Positions 35,820-43,945 of a stretch of DNA of 64,000 nucleotides are shown here, piece after piece. The stretch comes from RYN-230 sp963841695 (GTDB taxonomy: Bacteria > Actinomycetota > Actinomycetes > Streptosporangiales > Streptosporangiaceae), in the NCBI GenBank assembly GCA_963841695.1, contig CAWJDQ010000002.1:434001-498000 (forward strand), read 5' to 3'. The translations under genes and the position numbers were made by a program. Under the pieces are notes generated by a model. The model searched no databases. It saw nothing but the letters and a program-made list of their open reading frames with translations, and had not been told where the DNA came from. Position 1 is the stretch's first letter; the number at the start of each line of letters is the position of its first letter.

Positions 35820-36253
35820 CACCCTGCCTCCTGGACCGACGCACGCTCGATAACGGTGCAGGACGCCTCGGCGACGAGCCGGCCTCCGCTGCCCCGGAAC
35901 TCGGTGACGACGACGGCGAAGCGCATCGTCCCGCCGCGACTGCCCTGCTTCTCGTACCGCTCGGCCAGGCGCTCCGAGGCCTGCAGGACTTCGCCCGCGC
36001 GCGGCGGGGGGCCTATGAAGCGGAACTCCTGCTCGCCATGCAGTACCCGGGCGCGGTCGAATCCGACGTCTACCCTGGACCCTGGCGGGGCCCAGCAGGC
36101 GGCGGTGATCAGGAACGTGGGCGGAATCACTGGCGAGTCCCCGCGGAAGGCCGGCGAGTCCGATTGCATCGCATCGGCGAACTCGCGGATCTTGCCCCGT
36201 TCGATCACGACCTCCCACGACGGCGGCTGCTCCGGGCCTGCTGGGCGGCTCAC
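35819..36253 (-). CDS. FAS1-like / MaoC N-terminal hydratase subunit
   Basis: 144 residues of the MaoC_dehydrat_N type: IERGKIREFADAMQSDSPAF, VIPPTFLITAACWAP, RVLHGEQEFRFIGPPPRAGEVL. It lacks its own catalytic Asp/His loop and forms a heteromer with the 35400 protein. ATG overlaps the stop of the oxidoreductase (ATGA at 36250-36253 in the reading direction: its stop side faces the MaoC gene). Together they would hydrate bulky 2-enoyl-CoA esters. Confidence 0.83.
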   Translation of the reverse strand: MSRPAGPEQPPSWEVVIERGKIREFADAMQSDSPAFRGDSPVIPPTFLITAACWAPPGSRVDVGFDRARVLHGEQEFRFIGPPPRAGEVLQASERLAERYEKQGSRGGTMRFAVVVTEFRGSGGRLVAEASCTVIERASVQEAG

Positions 36254-37299
36254 AGCGAGTCCACGATCATGCGCAGTTTCCGGACGTCACCCAGCGGGTC
36301 GCTGCCGACGGGATCGACCTGCAGTACGGTCACCCCGGCGGCGAGAAAGGCGCGCGCCCGCTCACGGACGAATCCTTCGTCGCCGACCAGGGACATGCCG
36401 TCCACCAACGCCTGGGGAAGCGCGGCGGCCGCCTCGCGCTTGTCCCCGCGCAGGTACAAGTCCTGAACGAGCTCAGCCTCGCGCGCGAAACCGTACCTGG
36501 CGACGAGGTCGTTATAGAAGTTCGCGCCCTTCGCGCCCATACCCCCGACGTAGAGCGCTAGGCGCCGCCGGGCATGATTGCGCAGCTCATTCAGTCCGGC
36601 GCCGATCGCGAGCGGAGCGCCGGCCACGATCTCCAGCCCGCCCAGCCGGGGGTCGCGCTTTTGCTGGCCCCGCGCCAGGCTGGCCCCCCACACTCGGTGC
36701 GCATACTCCGGCAGGAAGAGTGTCGGTATCCAGCCCTCAGCCACCTCAGCCGCCAGCTGGACATTGTTGGTGCCAAGCGCCGCGAGATAGACGGGGATAC
36801 GTTCCCGGGCCGGATGCGCGACCAGTTTCAGGGACTTGCCCAGCCCGGTGCCCTCGCCCTCAGGAAGCGGGAGCCGGTAATACCTTCCCTCATAGCTCAG
36901 GCGATCCCGGCGCCACACAGTCCGGCAGATCTCGATGACCTCGCGAGTCCGGCCGACCGGTGCCGTGTAGGGAACGCCGTGCCACCCCTCAACCACCTGC
37001 GGACCGCTGGCACCCAGGCCCAGGATGAACCGGCCGCCAGAAACAAGATCCAGCCCGGCCGCGGTCATCGCGGTCAGGGCCGGACTGCGGGAGAACAGCG
37101 GGAGTATCTGGCTCATGAGCCGGACGCGCTCGGTCCTGGCCGCGAGGTACCCCAGGAGACTTACCGCGTCGGCGCCGTATGCCTCCGCGACGCCGATGAT
37201 GTCGATTCCGGCCGTCGACAACGCGACGGCCCGCTGCAGCGTGCTGGTGACGTCCGCGCTGAGCGTGACAAGAACAGACAGGCGTATCCGGTCACTCAT
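36250..37299 (-). CDS. LLM-class (F420- or FMN-dependent) oxidoreductase
   Basis: 349 residues; ATG at 37299 chosen because the longer frame upstream has no homology. Luciferase-like barrel: GIDIIGVAEAYGADAVSLLGYLAARTERVRL, GLDLVSGGRFILGLGASGPQVVEGWHGVPY, TREVIEICRTVWRRDRLSYEG, AEVAEGWIPTLFLPEY. Of the F420-dependent methylene-H4MPT reductase-like kind common in actinobacteria. It could reduce an enoyl or act as a monooxygenase in ring or chain processing; substrate unknown. Confidence 0.84.
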   Translation of the reverse strand: MSDRIRLSVLVTLSADVTSTLQRAVALSTAGIDIIGVAEAYGADAVSLLGYLAARTERVRLMSQILPLFSRSPALTAMTAAGLDLVSGGRFILGLGASGPQVVEGWHGVPYTAPVGRTREVIEICRTVWRRDRLSYEGRYYRLPLPEGEGTGLGKSLKLVAHPARERIPVYLAALGTNNVQLAAEVAEGWIPTLFLPEYAHRVWGASLARGQQKRDPRLGGLEIVAGAPLAIGAGLNELRNHARRRLALYVGGMGAKGANFYNDLVARYGFAREAELVQDLYLRGDKREAAAALPQALVDGMSLVGDEGFVRERARAFLAAGVTVLQVDPVGSDPLGDVRKLRMIVDSL

Positions 37300-37334
37300 G
37301 GCACCGCCTCCTTCGCCGGGCCGGGACCGCGGAA

Positions 37335-38087
37335 TCAGGACCTGGTGGTCACGCCGCCGTCTATGGTCAGGATCTCGCCGGTAATCCACGACGCCTCCGG
37401 CGACAGCAGGAACGCCGCAGCCCGGCTGATGTCCTCGGGAATCCCGAGCCGGTTGAGCGGATATCGCTTCTGCAGCTGGTCCTCGCGCCCGTCCCACAGC
37501 TTGCGCGAGAAATCGGTCTTCACCATGGCTGGCGCGATCGCGTTGACCCTCACCCGCGGCGCCATCTCCTGGGCTAGTTGCCGGGTCAGGTGGATGACGG
37601 CTGCCTTGCTCACGTTGTAGGCGCCGACCGGCGCGCCGACGCGGAGCCCGCCTATGGAGGCGATGTTCAGGACCGCCCCGCCCTGCTCGCCAAGCCATGC
37701 CCGCCAGGCCAGCTGAGTCCACGCCAGCGTGCTGACCAGGTTGACGTCCAGCACCTTGCGCACGACGCGGAGGTCGATCTGCATCATCGGGCCGTACCAG
37801 GGATTGATGCCTACGTTGTTCACTAGGTAGTCGAGGCGCCCGAAGCGCTCCATCACCCGGTTGACGGTCACGCGCTGGTGAGTTTCGTCGTCGGCGGACC
37901 CGGCTGACCCGACAGCCCGCCGCTGGCCCTGGGGATCCAGCCGACGCACGGCCGCGGACAGCTCACGCTCATCGCGTGCCGTGATGCAGACGCTGCCGCC
38001 CCGGCGGATGAGCTCGGCCGCGATCGCCAACCCTATCCCCCGGCCGGCCCCTGTGACCAAGGCGACCGTGCCACCGAAGTCCGTCAC
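37335..38087 (-). CDS. Short-chain dehydrogenase/reductase
   Basis: 250 residues from the GTG at 38087 after GGGGAGCGG; a longer frame would run into the operator. Seen: TVALVTGAGRGIGLAIAAEL, LVNNVGINPWYGPM, LNIASIGGLRVGAPVGAYNVSKAAVIHL (Ser, Tyr-x-x-x-Lys), GEILTIDGGVTTRS. First gene of the minus-strand unit 37335-36250-35819-35400. Confidence 0.85.
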   Translation of the reverse strand: MTDFGGTVALVTGAGRGIGLAIAAELIRRGGSVCITARDERELSAAVRRLDPQGQRRAVGSAGSADDETHQRVTVNRVMERFGRLDYLVNNVGINPWYGPMMQIDLRVVRKVLDVNLVSTLAWTQLAWRAWLGEQGGAVLNIASIGGLRVGAPVGAYNVSKAAVIHLTRQLAQEMAPRVRVNAIAPAMVKTDFSRKLWDGREDQLQKRYPLNRLGIPEDISRAAAFLLSPEASWITGEILTIDGGVTTRS

Positions 38088-38110
38088 TCCCGCTCCCCGG
38101 CTGAGACGGT

Positions 38111-38125
38111 CTATTATTTTAATAG
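38111..38125. promoter_or_regulatory. Perfect inverted repeat in divergent promoter
   Basis: CTATTA-TTT-TAATAG lies between the divergent SDR (37335) and the unassigned gene at 38153, 23 and 27 bases from their starts. The 35-base AT-rich island around it is the only promoter-like sequence available to both. Operator function is inferred. Confidence 0.55.
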
Positions 38126-38152
38126 TATACCCCATTTAGCCGAGGAGCAGGC

Positions 38153-38870
38153 GTGGAACGCGAAGACCAGGCGCCAGCGAACCCACAGGTCATCCGGGTG
38201 GAAGACGGGGCCAGGGTCCCCCGCCAGCAGGTCCTGGAGTGGGAACTGATGGCAGGCCGACGGCTGATCCGCCTGCTGCGGCATGCCATGGGCGCCGAAG
38301 GCCTGCTGCTGGCCCTGCGCCCCTACATCGACGAGTTCGACCCGGAAGATCTCGCAGATGATCGAACAGTCGGAAGGACAGTGGCGCCGGGCCACGGTCA
38401 AGGTGGAGTGTGACGGGCTGTCAACGGATCAGTTCCTCGGCTGGTGGGGCCGGACTGCTGCTGTCATCCCCGAACTGTTCCTGACCGCGAATGCGGAGCA
38501 TGTGACGTCGGTGCCGACGGGGACCTCACGGCCCGGCATCGTCGAGCCGATGGGCGGATTGCCGACGGCCCTGTTCTTCCGGTTCAGCCCTGGCCAGGGA
38601 ATCGAACCAGTGGATCCCACCTACCCGCACAGTGTCATCGGCGCGGGACGGCTCGGGAAGCCCGACGGCCCGGTGGCTGCACGATGCATCCACCACTTCG
38701 GTGACACCGGCACCGGGATGGAGGCACTGCTCACGCTGGAGGTGCCGGCCGTGGCCTCGGAGCTATTCGTTGAGGAGGCGCGGCAGCACCTGGCGATCGA
38801 ATTCTCCCGCTTCATGGTCATGGCGAAGGCCGACGTCAAGCGGCTGCCGGAACTGGAAGCCATGGACTGA
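38153..38870 (+). CDS. Unassigned protein, one frameshift
   Basis: About 239 residues when joined near 38350; GTG start. I do not recognise a family. First part: VLEWELMAGRRLIRLLRHAM; second part: QWRRATVKVECDGLSTDQFL, DPTYPHSVIGAGRLGKPDGP and LAIEFSRFMVMAKADVKRL. No signal peptide, membrane helix or metal motif. It is divergent from an SDR, shares an operator region with it and lies beside PaaK-like ligase 38881, so a role in the same catabolic process is likely. The AIEFSRF end suggests a mixed alpha/beta small-molecule-binding fold, but this is a guess. Confidence 0.6.
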
Positions 38871-38880
38871 CCCAGACGGC

Positions 38881-40203
38881 TCAGTGTTCGGAGATCAGGC
38901 TGCGCTTGTGCGCATACCTGGGCAGCTTCCCCCGGCTGACGAACTCGACCGCGACCCGGATGCTGAACTGCTGACGCATCCGCTCGTCGACCCGCGCGCT
39001 GACCCGCTCCGGACTGGCTCCCTCGTACTCGATCCGCAGCACCAGCGGGGCCGCGGCGTCGCTGGGACGCACGGCCACCCACTCCAGCGACGGGAAGTTC
39101 AGCTCCGGGATCCCCGCCAGCACCGTGTCGAGGTCGAACGCCCACACGCGCTGTCCCTGAATGTTGAGCTGGTCTGTCATCCGGCCGCCCCACCAGCCGC
39201 GGGCCGAGGTCTCCCCGCACGGGCAGGGCGAGGCGTCGATCCGGCAGAGTTCTTCGAGGTCATAGCGGATCAGGGCGCCGTCTATACCGAAGGTGGTGAT
39301 GACGTGGGTTCCCCACTGTCCTTCGGGGACCTCTTCGCCGGTGACAGGGTCTACCACCTGTACAAAGGTATAGTCCTCGGCGAGATGGGCGCCCGTGCTC
39401 TGGGCGCAGGGACTGCCGAGGTAGGAGAAGGCTTCCGAGCCAGCGGTGTTCAGCGGATAGATACCTACCTGGATATCCTTGGCGTCTTTGACCGGACGGC
39501 CGCCCAGGCCAGCGTTGGTCAGGTTGAGATCGCGGACGGGATCCAGCCCGAGCTTGACCGCCACCTCCGCGAACCTGCGCTGGGCCTCGCCGTGATAAGG
39601 ACGGTCCAGCGGGATCCGCTGCCACATACGGATCCCCTGCTCGGCCGCCTCGTCAGTGTCCGGTGGGGGGGCCCACAGCGATAGCACGCCCATGTACTCG
39701 TAGGTGGACTGGGTCATTAGGCCGCCGCTATAGAGATAGGCCGGGTGCGTGTGGCTGACGATCATCCCTGGGCGGAAACCCGCCCGCCAGAGCCACCGCG
39801 CTCCGGTCTCGTGCTCCACCTCGACGTCGAGAGGCGTCCACAGGTTTATCGTCGGCGTGCCCGTGGTCCCGCCCGAAAGGCCGAGCCGTACGGCATCCCG
39901 CAGGTCGAAGAAGCGGTAGTTCCCGACCGGCGGATATGCCGCCTCCGAGGCCCGCAACTCTTTCTTGGTCGTAGTCGGGATGCCGCTCAGGTCCTGTACC
40001 GACTTGATGTCCTCTGGAGCCTCGACGCCAGCTTCACGGAGCTTGTCCAGGAAGAAGGGCACGGGCCGCTCAAACACCCGGCGGATCATGGTCCGGAGCC
40101 GCTCATTTTGCAGGTCACGCAGCTGGTCACGGGGCATCAGCTGGACGTCCGGATCCCAGAATTCCCGGTCACGCGGAAGATCAGCACGTGCGAAGCTTGC
40201 CAT
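38881..40203 (-). CDS. PaaK-like adenylate-forming ligase
   Basis: 440 residues. N-terminus REFWDPDVQLMPRDQLRDLQ, phosphate loop LSGGTTGTPTINLW, GFRPGMIVSHTHPAYLYSGG, FSYLGSPCAQSTGAHLAEDY, ITTFGIDGALIRYDLEELCR, PCPCGETSARGWWGGRMTDQ. CoA ligase of the phenylacetate type for a bulky or aromatic acid. A closely related copy survives only as an internally deleted remnant at 54330. It converges on the unassigned gene at 38153 and is followed upstream by a GntR regulator. Confidence 0.83.
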   Translation of the reverse strand: MASFARADLPRDREFWDPDVQLMPRDQLRDLQNERLRTMIRRVFERPVPFFLDKLREAGVEAPEDIKSVQDLSGIPTTTKKELRASEAAYPPVGNYRFFDLRDAVRLGLSGGTTGTPTINLWTPLDVEVEHETGARWLWRAGFRPGMIVSHTHPAYLYSGGLMTQSTYEYMGVLSLWAPPPDTDEAAEQGIRMWQRIPLDRPYHGEAQRRFAEVAVKLGLDPVRDLNLTNAGLGGRPVKDAKDIQVGIYPLNTAGSEAFSYLGSPCAQSTGAHLAEDYTFVQVVDPVTGEEVPEGQWGTHVITTFGIDGALIRYDLEELCRIDASPCPCGETSARGWWGGRMTDQLNIQGQRVWAFDLDTVLAGIPELNFPSLEWVAVRPSDAAAPLVLRIEYEGASPERVSARVDERMRQQFSIRVAVEFVSRGKLPRYAHKRSLISEH

Positions 40204-40256
40204 TTCGTCCTCGTCTTTAGTCGCCTGAGTGTTTGGATCGGGCCGGGGCGGGCGGG

Positions 40257-41063
40257 TCAGGAGAACAGGTCGATGACCGCGGTGGCCTTGATGTCGTCCT
40301 GCAGGAGGATGTGCCCGCTCACCTTCATATAGGTGCGCCAGTACTCCTCAGCTGCGGCCGCCTCGCCTGCCTCCACAAGATCGACTAGGGCGGTGAAGGA
40401 GCGGAGCATTTTCCGTATCCGGGCGGGGTGGTCCTCACGGAACGCGGTCCGCGACATAAGCAGCCCAATGTGCGTCAACACGACCTCGCGCAGAATCAGG
40501 CCCTGGACTGCGATGGTCTTGTTGCCGGCCCGCTCCAGAATCAAGTCGTGGAACCGGTAGCTCTCAGCAGGCCATGCATCGACATCTACGACCTCCCCGT
40601 CGGAGTCAACCGCCATCAATTGAAGGTTCTCGATCTGCTGGCGCAGGTCGGCGATATCTTTCTCGGTGCGGTTGCGCGCGAGCATCGCCACGGCCGCCGT
40701 CTCAATCACGCTGCGCGCCTCGTAGACGTCCTCGACCGTCGTCCCGGTCATCTGGAGCAGCAAGCCAATGTATCTGACCGCCACCGAGAAGTCGGGCTTG
40801 GTGATCAGGACGCCACCATGCGACCCGCGACGGACGGTGATGAGCGACTCTGCCTCAAGAATGCGCAGGGCTTCCCGCAGGGTGGGGCGCGAGACCTGGA
40901 ATTGGGCCATCAGCTCCGCCTCGGGCGGCAGCGCGTCGCCCTCCTTCAGGATCCCCTGCACCACTTGGCGTCGGATCTGCGCCGCAATTAGCTCGGCGCT
41001 CTTAGGGGCTGCAACTGGCTGTCCTATCCGGCGTGCAGTTTCGAAGGTCAAAAGATCGCTCAT
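40257..41063 (-). CDS. GntR-family regulator, FCD domain
   Basis: 268 residues. N-terminal winged helix (AAQIRRQVVQGILKEGDALP, SRPTLREALRILEAESLITV, RRGSHGGVLI) and C-terminal FCD effector domain (YEARSVIETAAVAMLARNR; FHDLILERAGNKTIA; HIGLLMSR). FCD regulators sense organic acids or acyl compounds with a metal site. Nearly the same protein is encoded at 49659; the two differ mainly around the linker and effector side chains, so they may bind the same operators but different ligands. Confidence 0.88.
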   Translation of the reverse strand: MSDLLTFETARRIGQPVAAPKSAELIAAQIRRQVVQGILKEGDALPPEAELMAQFQVSRPTLREALRILEAESLITVRRGSHGGVLITKPDFSVAVRYIGLLLQMTGTTVEDVYEARSVIETAAVAMLARNRTEKDIADLRQQIENLQLMAVDSDGEVVDVDAWPAESYRFHDLILERAGNKTIAVQGLILREVVLTHIGLLMSRTAFREDHPARIRKMLRSFTALVDLVEAGEAAAAEEYWRTYMKVSGHILLQDDIKATAVIDLFS

Positions 41064-41154
41064 CCGATCGTGTCGTTTCCCGGCCGACTGTTCACCCGGC
41101 TATTCAACATCTAAGCCTCGGCTCACTCATCTTTCCGCCTGCCAGGACCAGATC

Positions 41155-41955
41155 TCATCGGAGTTCCCATTGTGGCCGCACCCCGCTCTCGAACGTCCCC
41201 TCAACCTCTGCCTTGCCGAGCGGGTTACCGATCGCCGGGTACATCGCGCCGAACGTCTGGGCCAGCCGCAAGCTGACCTCCTGTCCCTGCCATATCGCCT
41301 TGACGGTTCCCTCAGTAGCGGCGGCGGGCTTCCTCGCCACCCTCTCGGCCAGATACTGCGCGCGCGCATGCAGTTGCTGCCCGGGGACGATCTCGCTGAC
41401 CAGCCCGATCGTGAGCGCACGCTGTGCAGACATTCGCTCGTCGAGGCCCATCAACGCCCACCGGGTCACCTCGCCGAACGGGATCCGGCGAGACAGGCCA
41501 ATTGGTTCCAGCGCCGAGGTCATGCCGTACGTAACATGCGGGTCGAAGAACGTCGCATCCTCAGAACAGATCACGATGTCGGATTCGTTCAGCCAGTAGA
41601 AGGCGCCTCCCGCGCACATCCCGTTGATCGCGCAGACGATGGGCTTGAAGCACTCGTTGCTCTTCGGGCCGAGCAACGGGCCCGGATCCGTGTGGTGAAA
41701 TGGGTTCGCGGAGTGCGTTATCCCATCTTTGCGGTCAACGCCAGTAGAGAATGCCCGGTCACCGGACGCGCGGAGCACAACCGCATGCACCGACGCATCA
41801 TCACGGACCTCAACCCACAGGTCGTGGAACTCCTCGCACATCTGCTGGTTGAAGGCGTTAAGGACGGCAGGCCGGTTGATCGTTACCGTCAACACTGCCC
41901 CATCGGCCCGGGCCAAAATAGTCTCGAACTCGCGCCCGTAGGGTTTATCGGTCAC
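41155..41955 (-). CDS. Enoyl-CoA hydratase/isomerase family protein
   Basis: 266 residues. Seen: LTVTINRPAVLNAFNQQMCEEF, RAFSTGVDRKDG (modified oxyanion hole), NGMCAGGAFYWLNESDIVICSED and DPHVTYGMTSALEP. The classical PEV catalytic-glutamate triad is missing, so it may be an isomerase, a ring-opening hydrolase or a lyase rather than a hydratase. It follows the SDR at 41984 by 28 bases on the same strand. Confidence 0.8.
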   Translation of the reverse strand: MTDKPYGREFETILARADGAVLTVTINRPAVLNAFNQQMCEEFHDLWVEVRDDASVHAVVLRASGDRAFSTGVDRKDGITHSANPFHHTDPGPLLGPKSNECFKPIVCAINGMCAGGAFYWLNESDIVICSEDATFFDPHVTYGMTSALEPIGLSRRIPFGEVTRWALMGLDERMSAQRALTIGLVSEIVPGQQLHARAQYLAERVARKPAAATEGTVKAIWQGQEVSLRLAQTFGAMYPAIGNPLGKAEVEGTFESGVRPQWELR

Positions 41956-41983
41956 TGTCGCGCTCCTAACCGCACAGCCATGC

Positions 41984-42892
41984 TTAATAGGGCTTGCCGA
42001 GATCGAACTTCACGTCCGCGAAAGGTGCTGCCGCGGTCTTCAACTCCTCCACGGTCCACGGGTGGTCAGACTCGATCCTCATGACGATGGCCCATGGCTG
42101 GAACAGGTGCACGGTAGCGCCATGCACGTAAAAGACCTGCCCGGCAATCGGGCAGTCCTCCGTGGCAAGGTACGCGACGAACGGGGCAATGTTCGCCGGA
42201 TCCTCCACGTCAAATCCGGACGTAGCCCGCCTACGCTCCTCGCGCCGCTCTGCGCTGCCGGGGACGGCTTCGGTCAGCCGCGTGGCAGCTGCGGGGGCGA
42301 TCGCGTTGCAGCGCACGCCGTACCGCTGGAGTTCCATCTGGGCGATCATGGTGAAAGTCGCGATGGCCGTTTTTGCCGCACCGTAGTTCGACTGCCCCAC
42401 GTTGCCGAACAACCCAGAGGTTGACGAGGTGTTAATCAGGGCGGCGGCGACCGCCTCTCCCGCCTTGGATCGTTCCCGCCAGTGCCGCGCAGCTGCCCGG
42501 GACGCCAGGAAATGACCGCGCAGGTGGACGCGCATGACGTCGTCCCAGTCGGCCTCGTCCATGCTGACCAGCATGCGGTCGCGCAAGATGCCCGCGTTGT
42601 TCACCAGCACGTCCAGTTGGCCGAAGTTCGAGACGGCTGAGTCGATGAGTTCCTGGGCCCCGGCGGCGTCCGAGACATCGTGCACATCCGCGACCGCCGT
42701 GCCGCCCTGAGCCCGGATTTCCGCCACGACCTCCTCAGCCGGCGCGCTGCTGGATCCCGAACCGCTCGGAGAGCCGCCGACGTCGTTCACGACTACCTTC
42801 GCACCCTCGGCAGCAAAGAGCAGCGCGTGCGCCCTGCCGATGCCACGGCCGGCGCCAGTAATGACAGCGACCCTGCCAGCCAACGATGACAA
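41984..42892 (-). CDS. SDR, HSD17B4/MFE-2-like 3-hydroxyacyl-CoA dehydrogenase
   Basis: 302 residues. Seen: RVAVITGAGRGIGRAHALLFAAEGAKVVVND, VLVNNAGILRDRMLVSMDE, INTSSTSGLFGNVGQSNYGAAKTAIATF (Ser, Tyr-x-x-x-Lys), VRCNAIAPAAATRLTE. The NDVGG and LRDRMLVSM signatures and the extra 50-residue tail are those of the dehydrogenase part of peroxisomal multifunctional enzyme type 2, which acts on bile-acid and methyl-branched acyl-CoAs. That supports a steroid or isoprenoid side-chain pathway. Divergent from the DUF2889 gene. Confidence 0.86.
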   Translation of the reverse strand: MSSLAGRVAVITGAGRGIGRAHALLFAAEGAKVVVNDVGGSPSGSGSSSAPAEEVVAEIRAQGGTAVADVHDVSDAAGAQELIDSAVSNFGQLDVLVNNAGILRDRMLVSMDEADWDDVMRVHLRGHFLASRAAARHWRERSKAGEAVAAALINTSSTSGLFGNVGQSNYGAAKTAIATFTMIAQMELQRYGVRCNAIAPAAATRLTEAVPGSAERREERRRATSGFDVEDPANIAPFVAYLATEDCPIAGQVFYVHGATVHLFQPWAIVMRIESDHPWTVEELKTAAAPFADVKFDLGKPY

Positions 42893-42907
42893 GCTTGACC
42901 TCCACTG

Positions 42908-42931
42908 TTTAGATGAATGTTATCATCTAAA
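42908..42931. promoter_or_regulatory. Perfect 9+9 inverted repeat, operator candidate
   Basis: TTTAGATGA-N6-TCATCTAAA is a perfect inverted repeat centred between the divergent SDR (start 42892) and DUF2889 gene (start 42965). Arm length and 24-base span fit a TetR-type dimer or a pair of half-sites. No TetR gene is present nearby. Confidence 0.65.
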
Positions 42932-42964
42932 GATGATGGTCTCCTATGAAGGGCGGTGGCGTCA

Positions 42965-43945
42965 ATGGAACCGCACCCAGGCCACGGCCCTCGTGACCCA
43001 ACCCTGAGCACGCCAGGCCGGATCCCCGGCTCGGTGCGCCGCACGAGCACCATGGACTGCCACTGGCCCGACGGCCTGGGTGGCGACGTGCGGGTCATTG
43101 GCCGCGCTCGCGACCTGGTCACCGATGAGACCGGCGCGGGCCGCCCCGTCGACCACGCCGTCCTCGACGCGGAGATTGTTTTCCAGGACGAGCGCAAGGT
43201 GGCCGCACTGACGACCTCGCCGTCGGCCGATGGGCTAGCTGCCCTGCTGGGCGCCACGGCGGGACCAGGCTTTCGCCGGCGGATGGCTCAGGCTGTGCCG
43301 GAGCACCGCGAAAACCGCTCTCCCCTGCACCTCCTGCTCGATGACGTGCCGGTGGCTCTGCTGATCGCTGCTTATGCCTTCAACCAGGCCGGCCGGTCCT
43401 CGCATGAGGAGCTCCGGCTGCGGGTAATCGTCAACCAGTGCGCTGGCTGGGCCTGCACGGGAACGATGATGCAATCGGTGCGTGAGAAGGGCCGACCACC
43501 GAGGATCTTTGGTCCGCCAGCCCCCCCGCTCGAGGCGGCGTATGATTCCCTGGCCTGGCACGAGCTGCCGCCGCTCCCGGCCATGGCAACCCGCCGCCGC
43601 CGGCGGCTGGACGTCAACCGCGACAGCGGATTTGTCTACTGTCATGCCATGTTCCGCGATTCGTATATGCACGGCGATGGGACCGAGACCGTTGTCCACG
43701 AGTACGGGCTGGATGCAGCGCTCGACGCAGACCTGGTGGTGATCGACGCGCTGGCCACCCCGCATGTCCTGCCATGGCAGGAATGCCCGGCGGCCGCGGT
43801 CAGCGCTTCCCGGATCATTGGCCGGCAGGCCGGTGATCTGCGTGGCTACGTCCGGGAGTCGTTGCTGGGTACGAGCACCTGCACGCATCTCAACGACTTG
43901 CTCCGTTCGCTTGACGACGTGATGGCGCTGCGGGAGTACCTGTGA
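42965..43945 (+). CDS. DUF2889 family protein
   Basis: 326 residues from the ATG at 42965 (AAGGGCGG upstream; a GTG at 42956 is possible). Family features: MDCHWPDGLGGDVRVIGRARDLVT, LHLLLDDVPVALLIAAYA, HAMFRDSYMHGDGTETVVHEY, ATPHVLPWQECPAAAVSASR and the highly conserved GTSTCTHLNDLLRSLDDV. DUF2889 has no established biochemical function but recurs beside CoA-dependent catabolic genes. Conserved His/Cys/Asp residues in the last motif suggest an enzyme. It overlaps the convergent ligase at 43890 by 56 bases. Confidence 0.78.
   Translation: MEPHPGHGPRDPTLSTPGRIPGSVRRTSTMDCHWPDGLGGDVRVIGRARDLVTDETGAGRPVDHAVLDAEIVFQDERKVAALTTSPSADGLAALLGATAGPGFRRRMAQAVPEHRENRSPLHLLLDDVPVALLIAAYAFNQAGRSSHEELRLRVIVNQCAGWACTGTMMQSVREKGRPPRIFGPPAPPLEAAYDSLAWHELPPLPAMATRRRRRLDVNRDSGFVYCHAMFRDSYMHGDGTETVVHEYGLDAALDADLVVIDALATPHVLPWQECPAAAVSASRIIGRQAGDLRGYVRESLLGTSTCTHLNDLLRSLDDVMALREYL

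Noticed and set aside
35355..36938. 527-codon plus-strand open frame
   Set aside because: Antisense shadow of the MaoC pair and LLM oxidoreductase, which have clear homology and coupled starts.
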